Made by a program: the position numbers and the translations under genes | Origin: Lucifuga dentata | Taxonomy: Eukaryota > Chordata > Actinopteri > Ophidiiformes > Bythitidae | DNA: 64,000 bases | Direction of reading: 5' to 3' | NCBI GenBank assembly: GCA_014773175.1 | Contig: VXCM01001264.1 | Location: 8,534 to 72,533, forward strand | Part shown: positions 60,801 to 64,000 of the stretch, piece after piece | Numbering within the stretch: the stretch's first letter is position 1 | How the letters are laid out: each line of letters begins with the position of its first letter | Notes under the pieces: generated by a model | Told to the model about the DNA's origin: nothing | Database searches by the model: none | Seen by the model: the letters and a program-made list of their open reading frames with translations, nothing else

Positions 60801-62575
60801 CCTGGCAGGAAGAAGCACAGAGACAATGCATGGAGGAAGAGGAGGAGAAAGAAGAAAGAGGAGGAGGCTCCTGTAATGGCTGTAACAGGAGGCTGAAGGA
60901 GGACCGCCTGTCATATTTCTTTACTGTATATCTGGATTTATTTCAACAGTCCTTTAATGAATAATAAGATAATTGTCGTAAAATAATTAATTGATCAAGG
61001 TTATTCCAGTGTTTCCCACAGGTTGAAAATATACTTGTGGAAAACTGTGCAATAGAAGATTCCAAAAAAGTTTAACATGGCTATTTGGGTTTAAAAATGC
61101 AAAGAAAAAGCAAAAAACACTCAGATATAGTTGAAAATGGCCGCTACCAGGCTGCATACTACTGGTTGCTAAGCAACCACCTCAACGGAGTTTTAAAGGA
61201 AAACTAAAGAAAGTAATTAACTATAACACAGCAGAGGGAAACTTTGGCGAGAAGCATGGAGGTTACATATATTTTAAAATTAGAAATAATGACCTGGCTG
61301 GAATAAAAGCCTGGTTTAAATAAAAATAAAAAGGACCTGCCACTATTAGAGCATTTATGGTACGCTCATAAGAAAGGATAGATGCTGGTCTACAGGGATT
61401 TTGCTGTAAAATGGATTAACAGTGACAAAACCTAATCATGGATCTTTTTAGGATACTTTTACCTTCAAAATGACAGTAAGACACAAATTTATTCCATATT
61501 TTACTGATGTTTTAGCAGTTTGACAGCATCATTAAATGTGTTTTAGTTAAAAGTGAGCAGCTTGCTGAAAGCTTTATCAGCATGTATTCTGGGGTTTTGT
61601 CGCTTTGTCTCATTTCTGTGTTAGTAAGTTATTTTTTTGGTGAAAAGAAGAAACGTCTAACGTTTTAAAATGTTACTTCAGACGAGGCGTATTTCCGCTC
61701 CGTGAAAACAGAGGCTTAGCTGTTTGATGCTTTATTAATTACAAAACGACCATAGCAGGCAGAAACTTGTAATTTTTCACGTTTGTTTTTTAAGCTGCTG
61801 CTTATTTCACACAGACTTAGGAGATAATGAATTACCCTTTATTACATGGCCATGGAGAGAAAAACACATCAACACACTCGGAACCTCCGCAGGATGCTCG
61901 CTCTCTCTCTCTCACTTTCTCTTACAAGGCTCACACACTTTATAGACATGAACAAACACAGGTTATTTAGACTGTGTTGTCTGGGAAGAAGAACTGCTTC
62001 TCACACACATCTGGGGCTTGGATTAATCAACAGTAGCTGACTCACGGAGTGGGGGCGTGACTTACAACCACTATACAGTACACACACATGAATGGAGAAA
62101 TGCTGTGTGAAATATCATGTTGCAGCTGTGTGTTGTTGTCCCTTCTCCAAGTCAAAAATAAATGCAAAAACAAGTAAAAAAAAATAGGTGGAAAACAACT
62201 ACTTTTTTAGCGACTAATGTTGTTAGGCAATATATGGATAGTTATACCTAATAAATTTCTCACATTTGCCAAATTTGGTCTGTGTTATTCTGTGGAAAAT
62301 CAGGGTGGGTTTAAACTGGATGTGAACTCACACTGCTTTTCCACAGAACAATACAGGGTTAAATGGATTAAAAAAGAAAGAAGCAAAACCACTGGTATGT
62401 TCCTTTAACAAACAGTGTGGTTCGACCCTCCGTACCTGGCTGTGCAGCTCCTTGTCCAGCTGGCTGATGCCCTGGGCGAGCTCAGCCAGCTGCTCGGTGA
62501 TGAGGGCATGGTGGATGGCCTGAGCTGTGTACGTCTTCACGTCAAAGTCTTCTGTCAGAAAGTCTGCGTAGCAAT
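11652..62575 (-). CDS. cog5: Conserved oligomeric Golgi complex subunit 5 (5' exon outside window)
   Basis: COG5 is a lobe B subunit of the COG tether, which captures vesicles in retrograde intra-Golgi traffic. Transcript-order exons: 62575-62436, 60801-60744, 59646-59592, 59041-58972, 57357-57237, 37491-37361, 35510-35351, 32377-32265, 31707-31630, 29461-29380, 25505-25301, 23740-23579, 21929-21830, 20863-20753, 16768-16706, 15145-15042, 14289-14052, 13936-13860, 12546-12420, 12308-12229, 11778-11652 (stop at 11652). Phases join throughout, giving about 799 residues. The sequence agrees with vertebrate COG5 from [15 protein letters not shown] to the C-terminal [12 protein letters not shown]. 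The initiator exon is not found in 62576-64000 and should lie to the right. All introns are GT-AG except one GC-AG. The intron 37492-57236 contains gpr22 on the other strand. Introns are packed with repeats. Confidence 0.96.
11779..12228 (-). other. cog5 last intron
   Basis: It contains a short dispersed motif (AGCGCCACCATCAGGTCA at 11959-11976; reverse complement at 19877-19893) and an A run with an N at 12213 just beyond the donor of exon 12229-12308. Nothing else is recognised. Confidence 0.5.
12547..13859 (-). other. cog5 intron with Tc1-like fragment and (GT)n
   Basis: At 12625-12800 the text TTGGCACGCTTGGTAAATAA and following AT-rich sequence repeats that at 23220-23360, a Tc1-like end. 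(GT)n lies at 13105-13128. The remainder is unrecognised. Confidence 0.5.
13937..13982. repeat. (CA)n microsatellite beside a cog5 acceptor
   Basis: About 20 CA units lie immediately upstream, in cog5 sense, of the acceptor of exon 13860-13936. On the gene strand they are (TG)n in place of a polypyrimidine tract. Confidence 0.9.
14290..15041 (-). other. cog5 intron with subfamily B fragment
   Basis: Positions about 14355-14480 match subfamily B (CAAATCCCCTAATCTTTC, GTTCAGGTGATGTATCCACC) without termini. A CT/CA microsatellite lies at 14951-14988. The rest is unrecognised. Confidence 0.5.
15424..15745. repeat. Minisatellite, about 88-95 bp period, rich in GCATTAGC
   Basis: Three tandem units carry TTTTCTTGCTCCAAATCC at about 15453, 15541 and 15636, each followed by a TATAAAACCC-like stretch and TTTAGCATGTTAGCATTAGC. 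Shorter TAGCATTAGC runs continue to about 15840. It lies within a cog5 intron. Confidence 0.8.
15841..16705 (-). other. cog5 intron remainder
   Basis: No repeat family is recognised. A perfect small hairpin lies at 16467-16489 (AGCTCTGTTA, TTG, TAACAGAGCT). An A run lies at 16338-16351. Confidence 0.4.
17206..18266. mobile_element. hAT-like non-autonomous element
   Basis: Termini AGGGATGGGCG and CGCCCATCCCT are perfect 11-bp inverted repeats. Sub-terminal sequence contains ATACCGATAC and GATATTTTGGTATC, as in common fish hAT miniature elements. It is about 1.06 kb long with no transposase frame. Target duplication is not clear. Confidence 0.7.
18270..19490. other. cog5 intron, unidentified partly coding-like stretch
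   Basis: Between about 18240 and 18960 several broken frames on the plus strand have coding-like composition (for example [18 protein letters not shown] near 18310, and acidic [17 protein letters not shown] near 18815). I cannot assign a family; a decayed retroelement gene is possible. A T run lies at 19286-19301. Confidence 0.3.
19490..20360. repeat. Unclassified dispersed repeat
   Basis: Two internal blocks resemble each other (CTTTTGTTAAAATCGCAAAAA near 19578 and CTTTTGTTAAAATCGAAAAA near 19739). The motif TTGACCTGATGGTGGCGCT near 19876 recurs as TTGACCTGATGGGGGTGCT near 20298 and inverted near 11959. No termini or coding region are recognised. Confidence 0.4.
20910..21358. repeat. (GA)n/(GACA)n microsatellite with N-flanked duplication
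   Basis: A polypurine array of AGAG and GACAGA units lies just upstream, in cog5 sense, of exon 20753-20863. A copy of about 64 bp is repeated on both sides of an N at 21293. Confidence 0.9.
21419..21681 (+). mobile_element. TTAA inverted-repeat element, subfamily B, internally deleted
   Basis: Both ends are present (AAAGGACCATATCAG and GGTATGGTCCTTTAA) but the centre is missing, leaving about 260 bp. The last 20 bp (GGTATGGTCCTTTATGGTCC) are partly repeated. Confidence 0.8.
22080..22502. mobile_element. Miniature inverted-repeat element (GTATAAG/CTTATAC type)
   Basis: It begins TACTGTATGTATAAGTCGA and ends CTCGGCTTATACTCGAG followed by TATATACGGTA. Both ends carry GCCGACCCCC-type blocks in inverted arrangement. 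About 420 bp, without coding capacity. Confidence 0.65.
22740..22767. repeat. poly(T) tract with N
   Basis: This is a homopolymer with an N at 22752. The same occurs at 23459-23496 (N at 23478). Confidence 0.8.
23203..23445. mobile_element. Tc1/mariner-like fragment
   Basis: ACAGTGTCCTCCACTAATAT followed by TGGCACCATTGGTAAATAA is a typical teleost Tc1-like terminus. Related text occurs at 12625-12800. There is no transposase frame. Confidence 0.55.
23834..24420 (+). mobile_element. TTAA inverted-repeat element, subfamily A, full length
   Basis: TTAA lies at 23834 and 24417, with near-consensus interior and termini. It is about 95 bp upstream, in cog5 sense, of exon 23579-23740. Confidence 0.92.
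24421..25300 (-). other. cog5 intron remainder
   Basis: It contains (GT)n at 24727-24746. Otherwise no recognised repeat or gene. Confidence 0.45.
25491..25609. repeat. 59-bp direct duplication around N spanning a cog5 splice acceptor
   Basis: Positions 25491-25549 and 25551-25609 are the same sequence (15 bp of exon, the acceptor and a (GA)n run), split by an N at 25550. This duplicates the exon boundary; I used the copy at 25505. Confidence 0.9.
25927..26049. repeat. 61-bp direct duplication around N
   Basis: The segment containing TATTCTATTCTATTCTCTGA occurs on both sides of an N at 25988. Confidence 0.9.
26046..26690 (+). repeat. Dispersed repeat C (hAT-like terminus family), copy 1
   Basis: It shares long stretches with 61004-61672 (same strand) and 35798-36298 (opposite strand), including ACTACTGGTTGCTAGGCAAC, GCATTTATGGTACACTCATA and GATCTTTTTAGGACAC. 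An A run with N lies at 26325-26345. Confidence 0.75.
26691..27969 (-). other. cog5 intron stretch
   Basis: It contains (GT)n at 27197-27228 and, near 27680-27725, GTCCGGACTCCGGTCCAGAC text related to that at 53300-53350. No gene is recognised. Confidence 0.4.
27970..28552 (-). mobile_element. TTAA inverted-repeat element, subfamily A, full length
   Basis: TTAA lies at 27970 and 28549; the interior is close to consensus. Confidence 0.92.
28553..29379 (-). other. cog5 intron: GT-rich stretch, (ATAA)n, hAT-like and subfamily A fragments
   Basis: A diffuse tandem array of TATGTGCTTATGTG-like units spans about 28570-28820. (ATAA)n lies at 28943-28969. GGCTAGGCGATATGGC at 29002 resembles a hAT-type end. 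A subfamily A terminus follows at 29117-29224. Confidence 0.5.
29380..37491 (-). CDS. cog5: cog5 exons, middle block
   Basis: Exons and anchors: 37361-37491 ([15 protein letters not shown]), 35351-35510 ([16 protein letters not shown]), 32265-32377 ([12 protein letters not shown]), 31630-31707 ([14 protein letters not shown]), 29380-29461 ([11 protein letters not shown]). The upstream intron of the first exon is the 19.7-kb one housing gpr22. Confidence 0.95.
29832..29895. mobile_element. Short terminus-only copy of the TTAA family
   Basis: About 64 bp: TTAAAGGAACACGCAGG, TATTGGGCTCAAA, then GATTGTCCTTTAA. Only decayed termini remain. Confidence 0.55.
30179..30310. repeat. Dispersed repeat D, copy 1
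   Basis: TTAATGAAGGGCATGATTAC and TTTGTTTTTGTCGCTTTC recur at 33690-33975, where the repeat is split by about 190 bp of other sequence. An N lies at 30306. Confidence 0.5.
30574..31406 (+). mobile_element. TTAA inverted-repeat element, subfamily B, expanded by a polypyrimidine tract
   Basis: TTAA lies at 30574 and 31403 with subfamily B ends and interior. About 300 bp of T/C-only sequence (30712-31012) sits where other copies have only a short T-rich stretch (TTTTTTCAAATCC). Confidence 0.8.
30712..31012. repeat. Polypyrimidine tract, about 300 bp
   Basis: Almost pure T and C with irregular T(3-8)C(1-5) units on the plus strand, hence polypurine in the cog5 transcript. Confidence 0.9.
31741..32258 (+). 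mobile_element. LINE L2-like 3' end
   Basis: The decayed frame reads [10 protein letters not shown] and later [18 protein letters not shown], the conserved C-terminus of vertebrate L2 reverse transcriptase proteins. It is followed by the characteristic tail AAAGCACTTTGAACTGCCTT. It fills nearly all of the cog5 intron 31708-32264, antisense to the gene. Confidence 0.85.
32417..32523. repeat. Palindromic element with 22-bp perfect arms
   Basis: Arms at 32434-32455 and 32483-32504 (TGTTGTACTGAATATCAGC and its complement) are perfectly inverted around a 27-bp loop. Weaker pairing extends outward (TCACACGAGAGG against CCTCCAGTGTGA). Confidence 0.8.
32524..35350 (-). other. cog5 intron stretch
   Basis: It contains an A run with N (33041-33070), repeat D copy 2 (about 33665-33985), and a decayed plus-strand frame at 34196-34396 with [12 protein letters not shown], which resembles the helix-turn-helix of Tc1-like transposases (weak). 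No gene is recognised. Confidence 0.4.
35645..35677. repeat. (ATCA)n microsatellite
   Basis: About seven tetranucleotide units lie in a cog5 intron. Confidence 0.9.
35798..36298 (-). repeat. Dispersed repeat C, copy 2 (inverted)
   Basis: It is the reverse complement of parts of 26046-26690 and 61004-61672. Its end CAACCTGTGGGAAACACTG is the complement of CAGTGTTTCCCACAGG, a hAT-like terminus. Confidence 0.75.
36292..36600. repeat. Dispersed fish repeat, unclassified
   Basis: Text such as CAACTCAAAGTGCTTCACAG and TCCTCAGGAAGGCTGTTCCA is familiar from repeats common in teleost introns. No termini are resolved. Confidence 0.4.
37012..37085. mobile_element. Short terminus-only copy of the TTAA family
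   Basis: A unit of about 74 bp between TTAA at 37012 and 37082, with ends AAAGGACAATAC and GTATTGTCCTTT and only CAAACATGCACAGTCACC-type terminal sequence inside. Confidence 0.75.
37508..37549. repeat. (GA)n microsatellite
   Basis: About 21 GA units lie 17 bp from the acceptor of cog5 exon 37361-37491; on the gene strand they read (CT)n, forming a long polypyrimidine tract. Confidence 0.95.
37826..38417 (+). mobile_element. TTAA inverted-repeat element, subfamily A, left end missing
   Basis: It starts inside the terminus (GATTTTGCATGTTTGAGCC) and ends at TTAA 38414-38417. A 26-bp piece (TGAAGTCACGGTCC) is repeated around an N at 38053. Confidence 0.85.
38418..39400 (-). other. cog5 large intron, unique-looking stretch
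   Basis: No recognised repeats, genes or RNAs. Confidence 0.4.
39406..39476. repeat. (GT)n then (GA)n with N
   Basis: A (GT)n run and a (GA)n run are joined by an N at 39428, so the junction may not be real. Confidence 0.9.
39800..40388. repeat. Long polypurine (GA)n-rich array, about 590 bp
   Basis: GAGA is interspersed with GACAGA, GATACAGA and GTGAGA units on the plus strand. It yields long serine/leucine-rich spurious frames on the minus strand. It lies within the gpr22-bearing cog5 intron. Confidence 0.95.
40389..43600. other. Repeat-poor part of the large cog5 intron, upstream of gpr22
   Basis: Apart from small A runs (40690-40709, 40832-40851) and GGA/CT-rich patches (41336-41366, 41460-41490) this 3 kb is free of the element families that fill the rest. 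No coding segment is recognised. It is a reasonable place to look for gpr22 regulatory elements, but no specific site is established. Confidence 0.35.
43633..44110. mobile_element. Possible Tc1-like transposon remnant
   Basis: ACAGGCCAGAAGTTTGAGGC is like Tc1-type termini. Downstream frames (GATCATTATCCTGTTGAAGA; ACAGCATTACTGACC) resemble transposon-derived text in fish. The match is from memory and weak. Confidence 0.4.
44120..44250. repeat. 65-bp direct duplication around N
   Basis: Positions 44120-44184 and 44186-44250 are the same, split by an N at 44185. Confidence 0.9.
44328..44912 (-). mobile_element. TTAA inverted-repeat element, subfamily A, full length
   Basis: TTAA lies at 44328 and 44909, with close-to-consensus interior. 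Confidence 0.92.
44991..45032. repeat. Perfect 42-bp palindrome without spacer
   Basis: Each 21-bp half (TATGTATTTTTGTCATTTCC then T, mirrored as A then GGAAATGACAAAAATACATA) is the exact reverse complement of the other, centred on CCTAGG. It is followed by a TA/CA microsatellite. Confidence 0.9.
45087..45480 (+). mobile_element. LINE L2-like reverse transcriptase fragment
   Basis: The frame reads [20 protein letters not shown], which contains the catalytic YADD box of L2/CR1-clade reverse transcriptases, then [20 protein letters not shown]. It is truncated and interrupted. Confidence 0.85.
45516..46065 (-). mobile_element. TTAA inverted-repeat element, subfamily B, decayed
   Basis: Internal blocks (GTTTGAGCCCAATATATATA, GAGACTTGAAACATGCTTGA, ATAGTCCCAGGAGAAG) are recognisable; both ends are damaged. 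Confidence 0.6.
46286..46736 (+). mobile_element. TTAA inverted-repeat element, subfamily B, 5' truncated
   Basis: It starts at CAAAATCAAATGTTCAGGTG and runs through GGACTATATTTTCTGGCGG to a decayed terminus (GATATGATCCTTGAAG). It ends about 170 bp before the gpr22 start. Confidence 0.7.
46873..46929 (+). promoter_or_regulatory. Upstream ORF overlapping the gpr22 start
   Basis: An ATG at 46873 opens an 18-codon frame ending at TGA 46927-46929. It is out of frame with, and overlaps, the gpr22 ATG at 46907. If the exon begins at the acceptor-like site before 46851, the mRNA would contain it. A regulatory role is inferred. Confidence 0.35.
46907..50438 (+). CDS. gpr22: Probable G-protein coupled receptor 22
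   Basis: This is an orphan class A (rhodopsin-like) receptor at the plasma membrane. Three coding exons are seen: 46907-46993, 47998-48144 and 49335-50438, all GT-AG and phase 0. The start has a strong context (GCCACCATGA). Exon 1 encodes the extracellular N-terminus (NMT glycosylation site). Exon 2 encodes TM1 to early TM2 ([23 protein letters not shown]). Exon 3 encodes the rest: [14 protein letters not shown] DRY region, [12 protein letters not shown] (TM4), a long basic loop 3 ([18 protein letters not shown]), CWTP in TM6 and [15 protein letters not shown] (TM7, NPxxY-equivalent). The assembled product is 445 residues, 21 too many because of the N-flanked duplication at 49494-49618; without it about 424, close to the mammalian length of about 430. 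It lies inside a cog5 intron, opposite strand. Confidence 0.96.
46994..47997 (+). other. gpr22 first coding intron with subfamily B pieces
   Basis: A damaged subfamily B copy is seen as a left-end piece near 47400-47475 and a right part at 47641-47832 ending GGTCCTTTAA. Between them is T-rich unrelated sequence. Confidence 0.6.
48145..49334 (+). other. gpr22 second coding intron
   Basis: No repeat family is recognised apart from a 66-bp segment (AAGCGGCTCATATCTGATAC) duplicated around an N at 48557 (48490-48623). Confidence 0.6.
49494..49618. repeat. In-frame 63-bp duplication around N inside gpr22
   Basis: Positions 49494-49555 and 49557-49618 are identical and separated by one N (49556). 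The 63-bp period equals 21 codons, so the reading frame stays open. It repeats intracellular loop 2 and part of TM4 ([18 protein letters not shown]). Confidence 0.95.
50439..50847 (+). other. gpr22 3' flank
   Basis: A/T-rich sequence, presumably 3' UTR in part. AATAAA-containing text occurs near 50826-50835, a possible polyadenylation signal just before the hAT-like element. Confidence 0.4.
51101..51233. repeat. 66-bp direct duplication around N
   Basis: Positions 51101-51166 and 51168-51233 are identical, split by an N at 51167. Confidence 0.95.
51438..52031 (+). mobile_element. TTAA inverted-repeat element, subfamily A, full length, nested
   Basis: TTAA lies at 51438 and 52028. It sits inside the hAT-like element, so it was inserted later. 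Confidence 0.92.
52249..54136. other. Large cog5 intron stretch
   Basis: It contains (CA)n at 52963-52996 and a tandem GGATCC-rich stretch at 53326-53356 within what may be a hAT-like fragment (AACAGTGGTCACCAA near 53303). Open frames show no family match. Confidence 0.4.
54137..54455 (-). mobile_element. TTAA inverted-repeat element, subfamily A, truncated
   Basis: It starts at TTTAAGCGCAATAAAAAG in the middle of the element and ends with GGTATGGTCCTTTAA at 54452-54455. Confidence 0.88.
54456..55077. other. Large cog5 intron stretch, nothing recognised
   Basis: No repeat, gene or RNA is recognised. Confidence 0.4.
55078..55234 (+). mobile_element. TTAA inverted-repeat element, subfamily B, 3' fragment
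   Basis: It runs from TATGGAGGTCTGAAAGG to TATTGTCCTTTAA at 55231-55234, with a T run inside. Confidence 0.75.
55235..56344. other. Large cog5 intron, mostly unique sequence
   Basis: (GT)n lies at 55652-55678. A relatively CpG-containing stretch at 55735-55970 (GGCGGCGATGGCGGCG) has no recognised coding content. Confidence 0.4.
56345..56931 (+). mobile_element. TTAA inverted-repeat element, subfamily A, full length (reference copy)
   Basis: The TTAA sites are at 56345-56348 and 56928-56931. The two termini match for about 90 bp from AAAGGACCATACCACCCATT to ATCATTTCCCAAAGCATA, then diverge. It has no ORF of note. Confidence 0.95.
57237..62575 (-). CDS. cog5: cog5 exons, N-terminal block
   Basis: Exons and anchors: 62436-62575 (DCYADFL to KELHSQ), 60744-60801 ([14 protein letters not shown]), 59592-59646 ([13 protein letters not shown]), 58972-59041 ([14 protein letters not shown]), 57237-57357 ([15 protein letters not shown]). 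These encode the predicted helical N-terminal region used for lobe assembly. The exon at 62436 starts in phase 1, so the missing exon must supply one base before AT to make Asp. Confidence 0.95.
57445..58952 (+). mobile_element. TTAA inverted-repeat element, subfamily B, split by a hAT-like insertion
   Basis: It begins at TTAA 57445 (AAAGGACCATACTGGAGATT), is interrupted, and resumes at about 58393 (AGATTGTGCGTGTTTGAGCC) to TTAA 58949-58952. The right end is 20 bp from cog5 exon 58972-59041. Confidence 0.8.
57468..58384. mobile_element. hAT-like element inserted in a subfamily B copy
   Basis: It starts AGGGCTGGTTATCGATTC and ends CCCCCACCCCTA. The flanking octamers TGGAGATT and TGTAGATT agree at seven of eight positions. 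About 0.9 kb, no transposase recognised. Confidence 0.6.
59074..59418 (-). mobile_element. TTAA inverted-repeat element, subfamily A, truncated
   Basis: It starts near GTAATTTTAGCATTTAAGC and ends GGTATGGTCCTTTAA at 59415-59418. A small local duplication of TAAGATT occurs near 59268-59290. Confidence 0.85.
59722..59959 (-). mobile_element. TTAA inverted-repeat element, subfamily A, truncated
   Basis: It starts at GGAAAAATTTAAAGGACTG, just before the internal AAAGGAC motif, and ends TTAA 59956-59959. Confidence 0.88.
59982..60586 (+). mobile_element. TTAA inverted-repeat element, subfamily B, full length
   Basis: TTAA lies at 59982 and 60583. It includes a short (CA)n at 60138-60154 and an A run at 60323-60344. 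It begins 22 bp after the previous copy. Confidence 0.88.
61004..61672 (+). repeat. Dispersed repeat C, copy 3
   Basis: It begins CAGTGTTTCCCACAGGTTG and shares long blocks with 26046-26690 and, inverted, 35798-36298. Confidence 0.75.
61673..62435 (-). other. cog5 intron stretch
   Basis: Short CT run at 61899-61914. A single TTAA-family end (GGTATGTTCCTTTAA) lies at 62394-62408, 28 bp from exon 62436-62575. Nothing else is recognised. Confidence 0.4.
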
Positions 62576-62699
62576 CTGTAACCATAGCAACAAGTCCTCA
62601 CCACATCTGCTACTTCCTGTATTACACTCTAAGCACTTGCTAATTACTTGGTACATGACTTAAGGCAATATTATTACCTCCAGCAGGGCACCGCTGAAT

Positions 62700-63532
62700 T
62701 TAAAGGACCATACCGGCGATCGTATACGCTTGAGGCCAATATATACAACCCGCATACATGTTACATTACTGACAACCATTTTCCAAAACATAAAATCATA
62801 TTTTAATTTTCCGGTTATTTTGCTAAACCCTCTAATCTTTCAAAATGAAATGTTCAGGTGATACACACACACACACCTTAAAATTCAATGTTTCACCTTC
62901 TAACACTTTTGCATACTCCATTTTAATTTCTCTGTAAAAGCCGTCTTCTTCTGGGACTATTTTTCCCTGGCAGAGAAATACATCATCTTCTGTGCAGCTC
63001 CGTGTTGGATCAGCTAAATAAAGTTACTTTGACAAAAAATAAACCTAATAGACCTAAAAGTTCCCTTTTTTCATTTTAGTTTTGTAAAGGTCAAATGAAT
63101 TAGCCAAGTTATAGCTTGTATTAGTAATTTATCTGTAGCACAAAGTAATATTCATCTCTAAATTAAAGATGCAGTTTGTAAGAATTTTGGCAATTCTCAT
63201 CTCTGGTATCCACATTAAGCCTCCTCAGGCAAGTTCCTTAACAGCAAAATGAAAGTATCAAATCACATTAAAATACTTAAGAAAGGTTTGCTGTGATGGA
63301 TTATGTATGTCAAGCGTGTTTCAAATCTCTACAAGTAGATTTTAATAGCATACTGGAAAGAACTGAAACCAATGGCAGTCTGGAAGGTAGTAAAAACAGT
63401 NAGTAGATTTTAATAGCATACTGGAAAGAACTGAAACCAATGGCAGTCTGGAAGGTAGTAAAAACAGTAATATATTTTGGGAAATGGTTGCCAGTAACAT
63501 AATGTGTATATGGATTGTATATATTGGGCTCA
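62700..63532 (+). mobile_element. TTAA inverted-repeat element, subfamily B, interrupted and truncated
   Basis: It begins at TTAA 62700 (AAAGGACCATACCGGCG). About 230 bp of unrelated sequence lies at 63054-63283, then the element resumes (GTTTGCTGTGATGGATTATG) and ends within the terminus (TATTGGGCTCAA). A 67-bp piece (63334-63400) is repeated after an N at 63401. Confidence 0.8.
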
Positions 63533-64000
63533 ATTTTGATTTATCACTTCTTCTTACTATATCACATCAATTCTTCTTACTATATTGCACCTTTATGTAA
63601 ATGGTGCTGAATTTCTGCTTCAATTATCCTTGCTTATGGCATATTCTGCAATATATTAATTCACTTTACTCATATTTGCAGTTTTTTTTTCATGTAATGT
63701 AGGTTTATTCATATTGACGGTTATATCTAGTTTTTCCAGCTATGATACATCTCCTGGTGTGTATTCTTTGAGCAAAAATTGGCAGAACAATTTCTGTCAG
63801 AATAAGTAAAGTTTTATCTTATGTTATACAGCGTGGCATAGAATGCAAAAGTTAAGTTCTCCATTTGAAGTCCACACATCAGGTTTAAATCATATGTCCA
63901 AAATATCAGCTTTTAAGATTAAAATTTGGTTTCTGTTTTTGATGATAAGGTATTTTTGGTAAAATGCAAATGGTTTGAAAAGGCTTTATGAGTTCATTTT
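63533..64000. other. Right edge, nothing recognised
   Basis: AT-rich; the missing first cog5 exon is not visible here. Confidence 0.4.

Noticed and set aside
1..63533. Recurrent small ORFs containing LKHAKW..VWSFK or [19 protein letters not shown]
   Set aside because: These are the translated terminal inverted repeats of the TTAA element family; they recur at each copy and have no gene structure.

Overview
This window is nuclear DNA of a ray-finned (teleost-type) fish. It holds intron-split vertebrate genes with GT-AG junctions, long (CA)n and (GA)n microsatellites, hAT, Tc1-like, L2 and RTE-like transposon remains, and a very dense family of short inverted-repeat elements. Gene names rest on my recall of the vertebrate proteins; no database search was run.

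Layout. (1) 371-3834, minus strand: the 5' coding part of caprin2, running off the left edge. (2) 5838-6400: a CpG-rich block, possibly the caprin2 promoter. (3) 7289-9848, plus strand: a complete five-exon ndufa5 (complex I subunit A5, 116 aa), with CRE-like and ETS/GABP-like sites just upstream. (4) 11652-62575, minus strand: 21 exons of cog5 (Golgi tethering complex subunit), complete at the 3' end; the initiator exon lies beyond the right edge. All exon phases join in frame. (5) 46907-50438, plus strand: gpr22, an orphan GPCR in three coding exons, lying inside a 19.7-kb cog5 intron on the opposite strand. Ndufa5 and cog5 converge; the gpr22-in-cog5 nesting is the arrangement known from other vertebrates.

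The rest is mainly repeats. The dominant family is a non-autonomous DNA element of about 590 bp, bounded by TTAA, with terminal inverted repeats of about 90 bp beginning AAAGGACCATAC. At least 25 complete, truncated, nested or terminus-only copies occur, in two related subfamilies: A (uniform, seven full copies) and B (diverged). They fill the cog5 introns and the flanks of ndufa5 and caprin2. Two hAT-like elements carry or interrupt such copies, which gives a relative order of insertion.

A technical feature matters for anyone using this sequence. Nearly every isolated N outside simple repeats sits between two copies of the same sequence, mostly 59-67 bp. These look like overlapping contig ends joined without merging. 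One falls inside gpr22 and adds 21 in-frame codons; another duplicates a cog5 exon boundary. I see no RNA gene and no CRISPR array. I found no clearly new gene system; the most distinctive biology is the TTAA inverted-repeat family.
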